This document shows positions 44,041 through 53,863 of a stretch of 64,000 nucleotides of DNA, one piece after another. The DNA lies in contig NC_009513.1 in the NCBI RefSeq assembly GCF_000016825.1, positions 1,011,001 through 1,075,000 on the forward strand, given 5' to 3'. Source of the DNA: Limosilactobacillus reuteri subsp. reuteri. Its GTDB lineage: Bacteria > Bacillota > Bacilli > Lactobacillales > Lactobacillaceae. Numbering within the stretch: position 1 is the first letter of the stretch; the number at the start of each line of letters is the position of its first letter. Position numbers and translations under genes: made by a program. The notes under the pieces were generated by a model. The model ran no database searches. It was not told the origin of the DNA and saw nothing but the letters and a program-made list of their open reading frames with translations.

Positions 44041-45115
44041 CCTGAAATGTCAATTTAAATTAGAAAAAAGTTGAAAGCTGTTCTTTTGTGATATGACTTA
44101 AGAATACTTCTAATGGGGTACGGTAATTAAGTGCTTTTCGTGGAATATTATTCCGGTGATGCATGAGCTGAGTAACTAACTCATCTGGTAAATAGCGGAA
44201 GTCAAGGTGCTTACTAAGACCGTCTCGTCGAAGAATTCCGTTATTATTCTCGTTCAAACCACGTTGATTAGGAGCACCAACTTCCGCAAAATAAGTCTGA
44301 AGGTCATATCTATTAGCTATTTCTCGCCATCCGGCAAACTCTTTACCGTTATCAAAGGTAATTGATTTAACAAAGTGACGAGGCATTTTATCCAGCCACT
44401 GGCTAAGATGTTGGTTAACTGCCTCATCTGTTTTGTGATGGATGTTAAGGACAATCATCACTTTTGAAAGCCGCTCTACTAACGTCATTACTGCGCCGTG
44501 ATGTGCCTTTCCTTGAACAGTGTCCGCTTCAAAATGACCGAATTTATGTTGGTAATGTGGAAAATCATGATAGCGGTGGTAAATACTGCGCCCAAGTTGA
44601 CCAGATTTTCCACGTCGATCCACATAACCATTGGGGTGTCGCTTTCCTTTCATCGGTAATTGTCGAACATTAAATTGATACTGTCCGCGGGCAAACATCC
44701 GGTAAAGAGTGCGCATACTACAACTAATGGTTCGTTCTGCACGGCCAATAATAGTATCCGGGGTTCAGCCAGCTTTAACTTTACTATTGATGTAGTTAAC
44801 CTCCGCTGGTGGAAGTTGAGTTCGTTTACGACCGCACCGATGCTTATGGCACTGGTACGATTCAAGATATTGTTCGATTGTTTTTCCATCATTTAGGAAA
44901 CGATAAACACGGTAAATAGTTTCTTGACTCCGCTTCAAAAGTTTAGCAACTTTATAGGCTTTAGTCCCTTGGTGCCAAAAATCAGCTATGAGAGTTAATT
45001 CACGTGTGGTAAGATGTTTATAGGTCATTTGTGATGTTCCTTTACTTTTGTTTGTGGTTATTCAAAAGTCTATCACAAATGGCTTTTTTATTTTTCTAAC
45101 TTAATTTTACAAACG
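44041..45115 (-). mobile_element. IS30-family insertion sequence with broken transposase
   Basis: Imperfect terminal repeats TGTCAATTTAAATTAGAAAA at the left and TGTAAAATTAAGTTAGAAAA (complement strand) at the right. Inserted into or beside the intron remnant. Confidence 0.75.
44060..45028 (-). pseudogene. IS30-family transposase with in-frame TGA
   Basis: The N-terminal HTH (YKHLTTRELTLIADFWHQG) and DDE part (GHFEADTVQG, ITFDNGKEFAGW, NENNNGILRR) are in one frame, broken only by TGA at 44765-44767 where IS30 proteins have Trp (GWTPDTI). A single G-to-A change explains it. Confidence 0.88.
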
Positions 45116-45139
45116 ACGTTATATTTAATTATAGCCGCG

Positions 45140-45914
45140 TTAAATCATAACCACCCGTCAAACGGGTGGTTTGCACATCGGCTATAAGCCGATAATAAAA
45201 GCCGGCGTCTCAAGGCGCTGGCTTTCGCTTTGCTCAAGCCAAAATGCTCTGACTACTTTGCCACCGCTTTAAGCGGTGTTTATACTACCTCACTTACCCT
45301 TAAAAGGGTCCGAATATTCCACACTTGTTAGCTTATCCATTGCTATATCATGTTTCTCTTGATCTCGGATATACTTCTTTATCGTGGATTCATTTAATCC
45401 AACTGTACTCACATAGTAGCCTTCAGCCCAAAAATGTCGGTTCCCATATTTGTATTTTAAGTTTGCATGTCGATCAAACATCATTAATGCACTTTTCCCT
45501 TTTAAGTATCCCATAAACTGCGAGACACTTAGTTTCGGCGGAATACTTACTAACAAGTGCACATGATCTGGCATCATATGACCTTCAATTATTTCTACTC
45601 CCTTATATTTGCACAACAAACGAATATAATCTCTCAGGTCTCTTCGGTATTGATTGAAGATCGCTTTACGTCTATACTTTGGTATGAATACGATGTGATA
45701 CTTACATAACCACTTCGTATGGGCTAAGCTATTTAATTTATTAGCCATATTTATATAACCTCTTTTCCCTTATTGACTTTGGCTTGAACACCTACATCTT
45801 AAGGCAAAAGAGGCCTTTTTTATATAATTTTTATCGCCCACCCGCATAGCAGGTGGTTTTTTGTTTCGTGCACTCGCTCTGCTCGCGCACTCAACCAGGT
45901 CTAAAGACATTAAT
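45140..45914 (-). mobile_element. IS200-type insertion sequence, copy 2 (775 bp)
   Basis: Nearly identical to 21706-22480 in opposite orientation, with the same end hairpins. Its TnpA keeps the HUH motif. Confidence 0.88.
45290..45748 (-). CDS. tnpA: IS200 TnpA transposase, intact HUH
   Basis: 152 residues with HMMPDHVHLL (His62-Val-His64) and Tyr126 in KKYIRDQ. Y1 single-strand transposase. It could act in trans on copy 1, whose own TnpA is altered. Confidence 0.95.
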   Translation of the reverse strand: MANKLNSLAHTKWLCKYHIVFIPKYRRKAIFNQYRRDLRDYIRLLCKYKGVEIIEGHMMPDHVHLLVSIPPKLSVSQFMGYLKGKSALMMFDRHANLKYKYGNRHFWAEGYYVSTVGLNESTIKKYIRDQEKHDIAMDKLTSVEYSDPFKGK

Positions 45915-46000
45915 ATAAATAAAATAAGGATTTTTATCTAATTCCCTAATATTTTCTTACTCGTTTTCGTATTAAAATCAAAGAAAATGGAGGAATACTT

Positions 46001-46960
46001 ATGAAGCGAAATCTTAAATCAGCAGTATATAAACACCTAAACTTTGCTAATGATTTTCAAAATTTCTTTGATTTTCCGGATTTTCGTGAAATGAGACCAA
46101 TTATCCGGGAAGCAGTTCAGCAACTTGCTAAAGATCGCTTTTCGCAACCAGTCTTACCTGTTAAAATTGAGCATCAAGCACTTGCGATTGAACAACAATT
46201 AGAACGAGAAACTAGGAAATATCAGCAACAAGACGGTTTCTATCCTAACCAGCAGTCTGAACTTCATAATTTAATTCGACTCTATACTAACCTCTTACAA
46301 ACGATCAGTAAGCGTAAAATAATTGACCAAGAGATTGAAGATGTTATTTATGCCGTCAACCAAACCCGTGAAAGTCTCCGTAAACTAAAAAAGCTTGAAG
46401 GTTCTGGAGATTTGTATGAGGATAATCAAGATAAGGAACTTGTGCCGGGAACCTTTTATGATATTGTAACGCGACAGCTAATCCGTCCTTACTTGTTAAA
46501 TCCACAGGGAAAAATGATTCCGAAAAATGTTAATTATGAGGGCCGCCAATTAGTAGTTCAAATGATTACTTATTGTTACCGTGATTGGGATTCTTATCTT
46601 ACTCACCAATACGATGAACAATATAACATCAAAAATGAACGTGGCCTGACAAGCAACGAGTATTACGATAAATTAGAGAAAAATGAATTGAAATATGCTG
46701 ACCATGCCTATGCTGAGGTGATTGCAGATACATTTAACGAATTTAAAAAAATTCTTGTTCCTGAATATCTTGCCACTTTCGATATTATGTCAACTAACAT
46801 CGAGAAAATTCTCATCCAATATCCTCGTCTCCGCCTGCAGTTCAATCAGGCAATTGCAAAAAATTTTATGCTCGATACCCATGGGAAAATGCACGTAATG
46901 GATGCCCCACTCCAAGATATAAGAAATAAGTATAACTATTACCGTGAAAACTTTAGTTAG
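46001..46960 (+). CDS. Conserved hypothetical protein, mostly helical
   Basis: 319 residues, ATG behind ATGGAGG. Charged and helical, with many Gln/Tyr residues and no membrane segment. Internal parts FYDIVTRQLIRPYLLNPQGK and RLRLQFNQAIAKNFM could be fold elements but I do not recognise a family. It forms an operon with the next gene, 15 bases downstream. Confidence 0.65.
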   Translation: MKRNLKSAVYKHLNFANDFQNFFDFPDFREMRPIIREAVQQLAKDRFSQPVLPVKIEHQALAIEQQLERETRKYQQQDGFYPNQQSELHNLIRLYTNLLQTISKRKIIDQEIEDVIYAVNQTRESLRKLKKLEGSGDLYEDNQDKELVPGTFYDIVTRQLIRPYLLNPQGKMIPKNVNYEGRQLVVQMITYCYRDWDSYLTHQYDEQYNIKNERGLTSNEYYDKLEKNELKYADHAYAEVIADTFNEFKKILVPEYLATFDIMSTNIEKILIQYPRLRLQFNQAIAKNFMLDTHGKMHVMDAPLQDIRNKYNYYRENFS

Positions 46961-46975
46961 GAGATTTTAGATGAT

Positions 46976-47407
46976 ATGAAACCCAAAATTACACCTGAAA
47001 TGAAATTGGGGATGAAAGAGTTTGAAAATACCATGTTTATGCTCAAAGCAATACCTTGCGAAGAAAATATCAATCGTTTTGCACTTCAAGGTAACCTCAT
47101 CCCAGAACGATTAGATAACATTGCCTGGTTCTTACCGGCATATCTTTCAGCCGATTTCAACCTCTTCTTTGTCTTTGCTCCAAACATCAATAATCGTTGG
47201 GCAATTAGTTGCTCACAAGTTCATATCGAGAATGATAACCAAATTACAGCAATGAGCGAAACTGTTCCAACGGGCCTTGGCTTGAATGCAGTAAATGAAT
47301 TAAGTCCTAGTTCCGCAATTGAACTGGTAGCTTATCTAAAAACACTCGAAGTAAATGGATTAGGTTATTTCGACGAAGAAGTAGGTAAAGAAGATGATGA
47401 TCGATAA
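46976..47407 (+). CDS. Conserved hypothetical protein, partner of the 46001 gene
   Basis: 143 residues, soluble. Hydrophobic core IAWFLPAYLSADFNLFFVFAP and an acidic tail EEVGKEDDDR. ATG at 46976 behind AGGAG. No family recognised. The pair may encode a two-protein complex. Confidence 0.65.
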   Translation: MKPKITPEMKLGMKEFENTMFMLKAIPCEENINRFALQGNLIPERLDNIAWFLPAYLSADFNLFFVFAPNINNRWAISCSQVHIENDNQITAMSETVPTGLGLNAVNELSPSSAIELVAYLKTLEVNGLGYFDEEVGKEDDDR

Positions 47408-48302
47408 TTCTTAAATAGCCACTTTTTTACAATTAGTGCATAAAAAACCATAAAAAACACCCTTCACATTTTCGTGAGGGGTGTCATCATCCGTTAATAT
47501 CAGATATCTGATGTGCCTGCTATAGTTGCCCTTTATTTGTCGTTAAACTGACAATTATGTTCACAAAACAATATTAATCTCTAAACTTTAATAAGATAAC
47601 TTACAACTCTCTATATCGAACTTTTACTAAAAAACCACCCATAATTCAAATCATTCGATAATTTGAATCCCTAATAACAAGCTTTATTATCAAATTAAAT
47701 AAAGCAAGTATTCTCGAAGTAATTTTTGATGGAGCACCTTCAAATCCATCAAAAATCTTCCCTAATGAAATTTAAGCCTCTTTCTATCAACTATAAATAA
47801 AAATCAATTTAGAATGTAACTTTACCGAAAGTAATTTTTCTTAATTTAGCGCTATTAATCATAAATTACTTTATATATTAAAACTAACAATTATTTTATA
47901 CGCATATTACAAGTTATTTAGTACGGTTGAAGGAGTATATGAACTGTATTCAGATACTCTAATTTATTTTTGGGTAAATGTATTATCATTTAAGAATGGA
48001 GTTAACATTTTAACTAAATTGATTAATTTTATAGCATTCTCTAATGAATAAGTGATATTCAAAGGCCTATACTAGTTCATTTTACCCGTAGGTTTTCTAA
48101 TAAAAATAATTAGTAAATATTAATCAACTCCTCTTAATTATTTTTAAAATTTATATTGCATTTTCTGGTCTATTATCGCATAATTGCTATACATAGCTGT
48201 TCGAAACATACAATCTCATATCCTGTGATAATTATAATTCACTAATAAATTCAAAAAATGATGAACATTAACTTTTGAAATTTTAATAAAGGAATAATAG
48301 CT
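47408..48302. other. AT-rich intergenic region (895 bp)
   Basis: No convincing ORF. Hairpins: ACACCCTTCAC/GTGAGGGGTGT at 47456-47483, ATTCAAAT/ATTTGAAT at 47645-47670, and TTTTTGATGG/CCATCAAAAA near 47727-47757. It probably holds promoters and the remains of an older gene. Confidence 0.5.
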
Positions 48303-48960
48303 ATGAAAAATAAAGATTATACATCGTGTCCCACTATTTACTGATTTATCTAATGAGGGTAAGAAGTATCTTGAAAGTTTATTACATTACAAAACTTTTG
48401 ACAAAGGAGATCTTATTTTTTCACCGGATTCACAAGATGAGCTAATTATTGTTGTTTTAGGCCAAATGAAAGTTTATAAGTTGAATAAAGATGGAAAAGA
48501 ACATATTATCCGAATTATCGGCGCTGGAGATTACGGTGGGGAAAATTATTTGTTCGATCTGCAAAATACAACCGTTTACGGAATTGCTCTAACCAAGACT
48601 GAAGTATGCATCCTTTATAAAGCAGATTTTCATAAACTACTAAAAATAGACCATCAAGTTGGACAAAATCTTTTAAAATTAAATGCTAAAAAATCAGTTG
48701 AATTAGAAAGACAAGCACAATTACTATCTTTTTATCGTGTTGATGTTAGGTTAGTAGCCTATTTAGAAGATCTTTATAATATTAATGAAGAAGAAAATTC
48801 TATTACCCTACCGATGTCACTAAAAGACCTCGCAAGTTATTTAGGTACTAGTGCTGAAAGTCTCTCTCGTTATTTTAAGGAGTTTGAAACAAAGGGCTGG
48901 ATCGAACGACATTACAGAAAAATTATTATAAAGCCGGCTTTTTGGGAGGAATTTAAGTAG
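48303..48960 (+). pseudogene. Crp/Fnr-family regulator, frameshifted near the N-terminus
   Basis: ATG 48303 opens MKNKDYTSC..., then a frame change at 48327-48331 is needed to continue ...PLFTDLSNEGKKYLESLLHYKTFDKGDLIFSPDSQDELI. From there the frame is open to TAG 48960, with the cNMP-like barrel and a winged helix (SLKDLASYLGTSAESLSRYFKEFE). A lost GT pair in TGTGTCCC would restore it. If translated from ATG 48466 instead, half of the sensor domain would be missing. The Cys before PLF fits Flp-type redox regulators. Confidence 0.7.
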
Positions 48961-49152
48961 GCCTTATGCAAATAACATAATTTTAATAGCTATTTATATC
49001 CTAACTGTTGATATTAACTAAATTTAACATTGAATTGAAGAAGTCTTATCATTCAATTGATTTAAGGTAAGCAGTCAATAACAGTACGTCTAGCCCTAGC
49101 TACCCCGAATCTCCTATACTGAGACTATCATCAGTAAGGAGATTTTTATGTA

Positions 49153-49340
49153 TGACAGAACAAAATGAAATTATTACCCCGGTTTTCAAAAATAAAGCAA
49201 GTGATTTTAAGAAGCATGTTTTTACGGCACGCCCTGCCGTAAAAATCAATGTAAATGAAGTCGAATTAACTATTTTTAAGGGAACTAATTCTATTTTGGC
49301 TTCAGATATCGCTAAAGTGGTTATTCGTTATGCTCGTTAA
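49153..49340 (+). CDS. IS66 small accessory protein (Orf1-like)
   Basis: 62 residues, the first gene of the element. End VELTIFKGTNSILASDIAKVVIRYAR is shared with the 60945 gene. Overlaps the TnpB start by 11 bases. Role in IS66 transposition unclear. Confidence 0.7.
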
Positions 49341-49686
49341 TTGGCATGATCCACATCATATCTATTTAGTCTGCGGAAAAACCGACATGCGAAAGGGCAT
49401 TGATGGGCTCTTAATGGTGATTGCCGAAAACTATGGATTAGAATTATATAGCAATTCGCTTTTCTTATTTTGCGGTGGACGTAATGATCGCTTTAAAGGA
49501 TTGTTTTGGGATGGTGAGGGCTTTATTATGCTCTATAAACGGTTTGAAAATGGCCGCCTTAGTTGGCCGAGAAACAGTAATGAAGCAAAAAAATTATCCG
49601 CTCAACAGCTCGACTGGTTATTGCAAGGACTGAATCCATTCCCAATTCGTAAAATTCAAGCTGCTCGGCCGGGAAGCTTTTATTGA
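49330..49686 (+). CDS. tnpB: IS66 Orf2 accessory protein TnpB
   Basis: 118 residues with VYLVCGKTDMRKGIDGL (IS66 Orf2 signature) and LFLFCGGRNDRFKGLFWDGEGF. Needed for IS66 movement in studied elements, biochemical role unknown. Confidence 0.92.
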   Translation: MLVNWHDPHHIYLVCGKTDMRKGIDGLLMVIAENYGLELYSNSLFLFCGGRNDRFKGLFWDGEGFIMLYKRFENGRLSWPRNSNEAKKLSAQQLDWLLQGLNPFPIRKIQAARPGSFY

Positions 49687-49756
49687 GTTACCTCTATTTA
49701 AAAGAAAAATTCTTTGATATAATTACCAAAGAATAATTCAAAGGAGGTGACGTACC

Positions 49757-51301
49757 TTGAAACAAACAGCAGAAGAACAAATTAAAGAACTTAAACAGCA
49801 ATTAGCTGATGCCAATGAAAAAATTGCTCAATTAATGGCAATCATTAAACTTCAGCGGAACCAAATCTTTGGGAAAAAAACTGAAATAATGGAGTCCGTA
49901 GTGAATGGACAACAATCATTATTTAGTGAGCAAGAAATGGATCAACTTCAAGATCCTGATATTTCAGTCACGAAAGTGACTGAAAAGAAGATAAAGCAAG
50001 TGGTGCGTCACCGGAAAGCAAAGCAATCTGGCCAGCGGACCACTTTTTTAGATGGCTTACCACAGGTTAACGAAGTCATCTCATTAAAAGATACTAACTG
50101 TCCTCACTGTCATCAATTAATGAAAAGAATAGGTCAACACATTTATAGTCGAGAAGCTCGGTTAAAGCTAGCTGAATTATATTGTGTGAACTTGATTCAA
50201 GAAACATATAAGTGTGATGAGTGTATTAATTCTAATGGTAGCGAGGTATTAATTAGTAGCGAGATGCCCCAAAGTCTTTTACCGCATAGTTACTTTTCGA
50301 GTACTATTTTAGCAAAAGTAGCAGAATTGAAGTTTAATCTTGCATTACCGTTTCATCGTCAAATTAAGCTTTGGCAAGCCATCGGCTTACAAGTTGATGC
50401 CCGACTATTGGCAGCGAACATCATTAAAGTTAGTCAAACTTACCTTGAACCACTGTATGATTATTTACAAGGATTAGTTAAAACAGAACCGGTAATTCAT
50501 ATGGATGAAACACCATTTAAAGTAATTGATGAATCTAATGGAAATGGCTATTTTTGGGTAACGCGATCAACGAAAGAATTCAGTAAACATCAAATTACCA
50601 TGTTTCATTACTATAATACCCGAGCAGGCAAAACTATTGGACAAATTCTTGGTCAGCAATATAGTGGAGTGATTATGTGTGATGGCTATGGTGGATATAG
50701 TGATCGATTATATCCTCAAGCAAAGTTTGGGTCATGTTTAGTTCATATTCGACGTGAATTTTACCGCATTACATGTTTATTGAAAAAGGAGCAATTGAAG
50801 AATTCCAAAGCATACCAAGTTTTACAACTAATGCGACCATTTTTTCACGAAGAGAAACAATTAGCATATCACACTCATAAGGAAAAGCTAGTGCAACGTC
50901 GGTTGCACGTAAAACCCTTGATGGATAAGCTCTATGCCTATTTAGAAAACATTAACTTTCCTCAAGGACGTTTAAGAGCCGCCATTAACAATGCTTTAAA
51001 GTTAAAAACACGAGTGTATCGAATTTTTGAAGATGGCCGAGTACCATTAACAAATAATCCTGTTGAACAAGCGATTCGTCCATCAACTCTTATTCGAAAG
51101 AATAGTTTATTTGCGAAAAGTACTGCCGGAGCTCAGGCAAATGCCATTTTCTATACTTTGGTGGCAACTGCAAACCAGAACCATTTAAATATCTACAAAT
51201 ACTTTAAGTATCTTTTTGATCACTTACTAAACCGCAAGGACGAAGGACTTGAGGCTTATTTACCATGGTCAAAAAAAGTCCAAACAGAATGCCATAAATA
51301 A
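49757..51301 (+). CDS. tnpC: IS66 transposase TnpC
   Basis: 514 residues from TTG/ATG behind AAGGAGG. Leucine-zipper-like N-terminus (EQIKELKQQLADANEKIAQL), zinc-like CPHCHQ and CDEC, DDE region with HMDETPFKV, MCDGYGGY and the Glu in NNPVEQAIRPSTLIRKNSLF. Intact. Confidence 0.93.
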   Translation: MKQTAEEQIKELKQQLADANEKIAQLMAIIKLQRNQIFGKKTEIMESVVNGQQSLFSEQEMDQLQDPDISVTKVTEKKIKQVVRHRKAKQSGQRTTFLDGLPQVNEVISLKDTNCPHCHQLMKRIGQHIYSREARLKLAELYCVNLIQETYKCDECINSNGSEVLISSEMPQSLLPHSYFSSTILAKVAELKFNLALPFHRQIKLWQAIGLQVDARLLAANIIKVSQTYLEPLYDYLQGLVKTEPVIHMDETPFKVIDESNGNGYFWVTRSTKEFSKHQITMFHYYNTRAGKTIGQILGQQYSGVIMCDGYGGYSDRLYPQAKFGSCLVHIRREFYRITCLLKKEQLKNSKAYQVLQLMRPFFHEEKQLAYHTHKEKLVQRRLHVKPLMDKLYAYLENINFPQGRLRAAINNALKLKTRVYRIFEDGRVPLTNNPVEQAIRPSTLIRKNSLFAKSTAGAQANAIFYTLVATANQNHLNIYKYFKYLFDHLLNRKDEGLEAYLPWSKKVQTECHK

Positions 51302-51399
51302 AAACGGGGACATGAATTACCACTTTCGGTAGCTCATGCCCCTGATTTTTTCAATTCGTACTGTTATTGACTGCTTACGATTTAAGCTCTTCATAAGCA

Positions 51400-51447
51400 A
51401 AAAGATGGCGACGTTGAGAAAAAGCTTTTCTCGTGTCTCCATCTTTT
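51400..51447 (-). terminator. Terminator of the hypothetical minus-strand operon
   Basis: AAAAGATGG..GAGAAAA pairs with TTTTCTC..CCATCTTTTT. It overlaps the stop region of the 629-aa gene. Confidence 0.85.
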
Positions 51448-53337
51448 TTATAATTCTTCGGCTTGTTTATACAGCTTCGAGATTACTTTTGGCGGTAAAT
51501 TACTATTTTCAAGGAAGTTAAGCAACTCATCACGGTTAATTATTCCTGCTTGAATTCCACTTATAATCTCATTTGACAGTTTAAGATCTTCCAAATTAAT
51601 TTCCATTTCAGCAACCAATTTAGCAATATCTTTGGTCATTAACAATTCATAATTAGACCATCCCCGGTTCCACGGGCGCCGGATATTTGTCGCAATTAAT
51701 ACTAACAGTTTAATCAATGGTTCATTAGTTTTATCCTGTTTAACACTAAGGCTGTGCTCCTCGTTTAAAAATGCAACAACCTTATTGATAGCCTCATTTA
51801 CACTTGATAATTCAAGTCCATAAGCGCTCATTTTCAATTGATAAAGGGATAGGAAAGCAGCGCCTTTAACATCGTCCCCAGATAATCCATATTGGTTAGC
51901 AAGCAACTCTTCCAAATCTTGTTGATAGTTACTGATATTGGCAAATGGATTAAATTTATTGTCAATTAAGACTTCTTTTTCTGGAATATAGTATGGAAGG
52001 CCCTGTTGATGTTTATAAAACGAAGGAAGTCTATCTCCATCTTTAATAAGAAGTGGACTAAAGATAAAAATTTCAGGAGCAATATCAACATCCCTAAATT
52101 CTTCTCTAAAGTCAATAATAAAGTATTCCATCGTCATTTCATTGAATTTATTTTGGATGTATTGATCGAATCGTTCTTTATCAATTGATGGATTTTGGCC
52201 ATGAATAATTTGGTAAGCCTGTTGTGCAGAAATAAGGCCATACAAAGCAACAAATGATTTGAGATATTCGTCAATCATTTTATCAGTTTGTGGATCGAAT
52301 ACTACTGGAAGTTTATCTGATTCACTAAATAATGAAGCAAGAAAATCTTCTATTGTTTGATCTTCCTCCTCATCTTCGTCAAAGTCGACCGGATCTTTTT
52401 GCGTGTATACGAGAATGTCATCGTATTCATTATCACTAATAATGTCTTTATCTTTTAAGTACTTTGCTAGTTTTTTCAACGAGGCCTTAATATTCGTTCG
52501 TTCTGTTTTGCCTACTCCGTGAAATTCCAGTTCATCAACACTAGTTTGAATATCAAGATTAAAAATAGTGCTCAAACGATAGGCGACCCATTCATTAAGA
52601 TAAAATTGCAAGTTATCTCGATAGCGGCGAATAGTTTTAGTACTATAATTATGTTTAGCATCAGCAAGAAAGAGGTCTAAGAGTTGATTATTTGCGTCTT
52701 GGATTTGTTGGATTGCATTATCAACTCCATCGGCAGTAAGTTTTTCTCCATCTACCTGACTTAATTTCTTTAACTTATTAGTAATTTCTTTTAAGTACAG
52801 TTCTTCCAAATTTACGTGTTTAATGCTAAACGGTTGAGCCATTTCGATTACCTTAACCGTCTCGCCTTTACCAACATAAATTCTACCTTTTTGCTGTACC
52901 TTTTTAAGCAATGCTTTTGCTAAGTCTATTTCATTAGTGCTAGTTTTTTGTGGCTTTATGACATTCTGATAAAAATCGGTTATAGTTTTTACTTGTAGAG
53001 GGTGAATCGTTTTATTGATTTGCCAATCCCCACCGGTTGCTAAGTAATCTGTCAATGACTCAGCAGACAGTCCTAGCTCTTGCCAAATTATTGCTAGTTG
53101 CTTCTCAAACCGCTCTTTAATCGTCTGTTTATTTTTAGCATTTACATCAAATAAGACAATTGCCATGGTAGTAGCATCATTTAAGAAAATCATGTTCTTT
53201 TTGCGTTTAGCGGTATAGTAAGTAGCATGCCATGAAAAAAGCGGATTAGCTAATGCTCCTGCCACAGTCTCTTCACTCATTGCTTGTTGATAAGTATTAA
53301 ATAGTTTCTGTGCTTTCTTTTCGACGTTAATAAACAC
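51448..53337 (-). CDS. Large hypothetical protein with DUF6933-like N-terminus
   Basis: 629 residues from a GTG that directly follows the stop of the upstream 101-aa gene. The first 130 residues (FSWHATYYTAKRKKNMIFLNDATT) resemble DUF6933. The rest is helical with an acidic stretch DFDEDEEEDQTIEDF near 320 and no membrane segment. Function unknown. IS66 copy 1 lies just beyond its terminator. Confidence 0.6.
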   Translation of the reverse strand: MFINVEKKAQKLFNTYQQAMSEETVAGALANPLFSWHATYYTAKRKKNMIFLNDATTMAIVLFDVNAKNKQTIKERFEKQLAIIWQELGLSAESLTDYLATGGDWQINKTIHPLQVKTITDFYQNVIKPQKTSTNEIDLAKALLKKVQQKGRIYVGKGETVKVIEMAQPFSIKHVNLEELYLKEITNKLKKLSQVDGEKLTADGVDNAIQQIQDANNQLLDLFLADAKHNYSTKTIRRYRDNLQFYLNEWVAYRLSTIFNLDIQTSVDELEFHGVGKTERTNIKASLKKLAKYLKDKDIISDNEYDDILVYTQKDPVDFDEDEEEDQTIEDFLASLFSESDKLPVVFDPQTDKMIDEYLKSFVALYGLISAQQAYQIIHGQNPSIDKERFDQYIQNKFNEMTMEYFIIDFREEFRDVDIAPEIFIFSPLLIKDGDRLPSFYKHQQGLPYYIPEKEVLIDNKFNPFANISNYQQDLEELLANQYGLSGDDVKGAAFLSLYQLKMSAYGLELSSVNEAINKVVAFLNEEHSLSVKQDKTNEPLIKLLVLIATNIRRPWNRGWSNYELLMTKDIAKLVAEMEINLEDLKLSNEIISGIQAGIINRDELLNFLENSNLPPKVISKLYKQAEEL

Positions 53338-53643
53338 TTAGTTTCCCCCATCTCTTTTCGTAATCATTACATTTCCATCTTTTGGATTTCCATAGACTTC
53401 ATAAGCACCATTGAGCTTAATTTCCCGATAGTCTTGACCTGCATAGTTTCCTTTAATCGTATACTTTCCATCTGGTAAGGTGCCAACAGGTTGGAAGAGC
53501 TCTGGTACCGGCTTTTTATCTGTGACGATAATTTCAAATTCGCCGTCTACTCCCCCATCGCTAAATGTCAACTTTTGACTAGTGTCATCATTAATAATGA
53601 CAACTTCAGCTTTATCAGTAGTCTGACGTATTTCTTCTTCCAT
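53338..53643 (-). CDS. Small hypothetical protein, partner of the 629-aa gene
   Basis: 101 residues, beta-rich (FEIIVTDKKP, DGKYTIKGNYAGQDYREIKLNGAYEVYG), soluble. ATG 53643 follows AGGAG. Zero-base spacing to the GTG of the next gene implies coupled translation in fixed ratio. No family recognised. Confidence 0.65.
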   Translation of the reverse strand: MEEEIRQTTDKAEVVIINDDTSQKLTFSDGGVDGEFEIIVTDKKPVPELFQPVGTLPDGKYTIKGNYAGQDYREIKLNGAYEVYGNPKDGNVMITKRDGGN

Positions 53644-53768
53644 TTCTAAATTCTCCTACCTTTTTATTTATTACATTTTACAATTATCATTCCCATTTTG
53701 CCAATTATCTTTATTGATATTCATAAAGAATAATTTGCGGTATACTATTAATAGACAATTTATTGCAT

Positions 53769-53860
53769 TAGGGGTGCCCATAGTGCTGGGCTGAGATGTG
53801 CAGAGACGCATGGACTCTAGAACCTGTAAGTTAACGCTTGCGTAGGAAAATGCACCGAAC
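53769..53860 (+). promoter_or_regulatory. TPP riboswitch (THI element)
   Basis: GGGGTGCCC, GGCTGAGA and GAACCTG followed by GTTAACGCTTGCGTAGGAA are the conserved THI-box blocks. Followed at once by a terminator, so it is a transcriptional off-switch for thiM-thiD-thiE. A TATACT at 53741 is the probable -10 box. Confidence 0.96.
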
Positions 53861-53863
53861 TTT

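Larger units (their letters stand above)
49068..51378 (+). mobile_element. IS66-family insertion sequence, copy 1, with 8-bp target duplication
   Basis: Perfect terminal repeats GTAAGCAGTCAATAACAGTA and its complement. Direct repeats GATTTAAG flank it at 49060-49067 and 51379-51386, the 8-bp duplication typical of IS66. It contains three genes. Confidence 0.95.

Noticed and set aside
46001..47407. Assignment of the gene pair to a known defence system
   Set aside because: No motif of any nuclease, NTPase, TIR, reverse transcriptase or toxin is visible.
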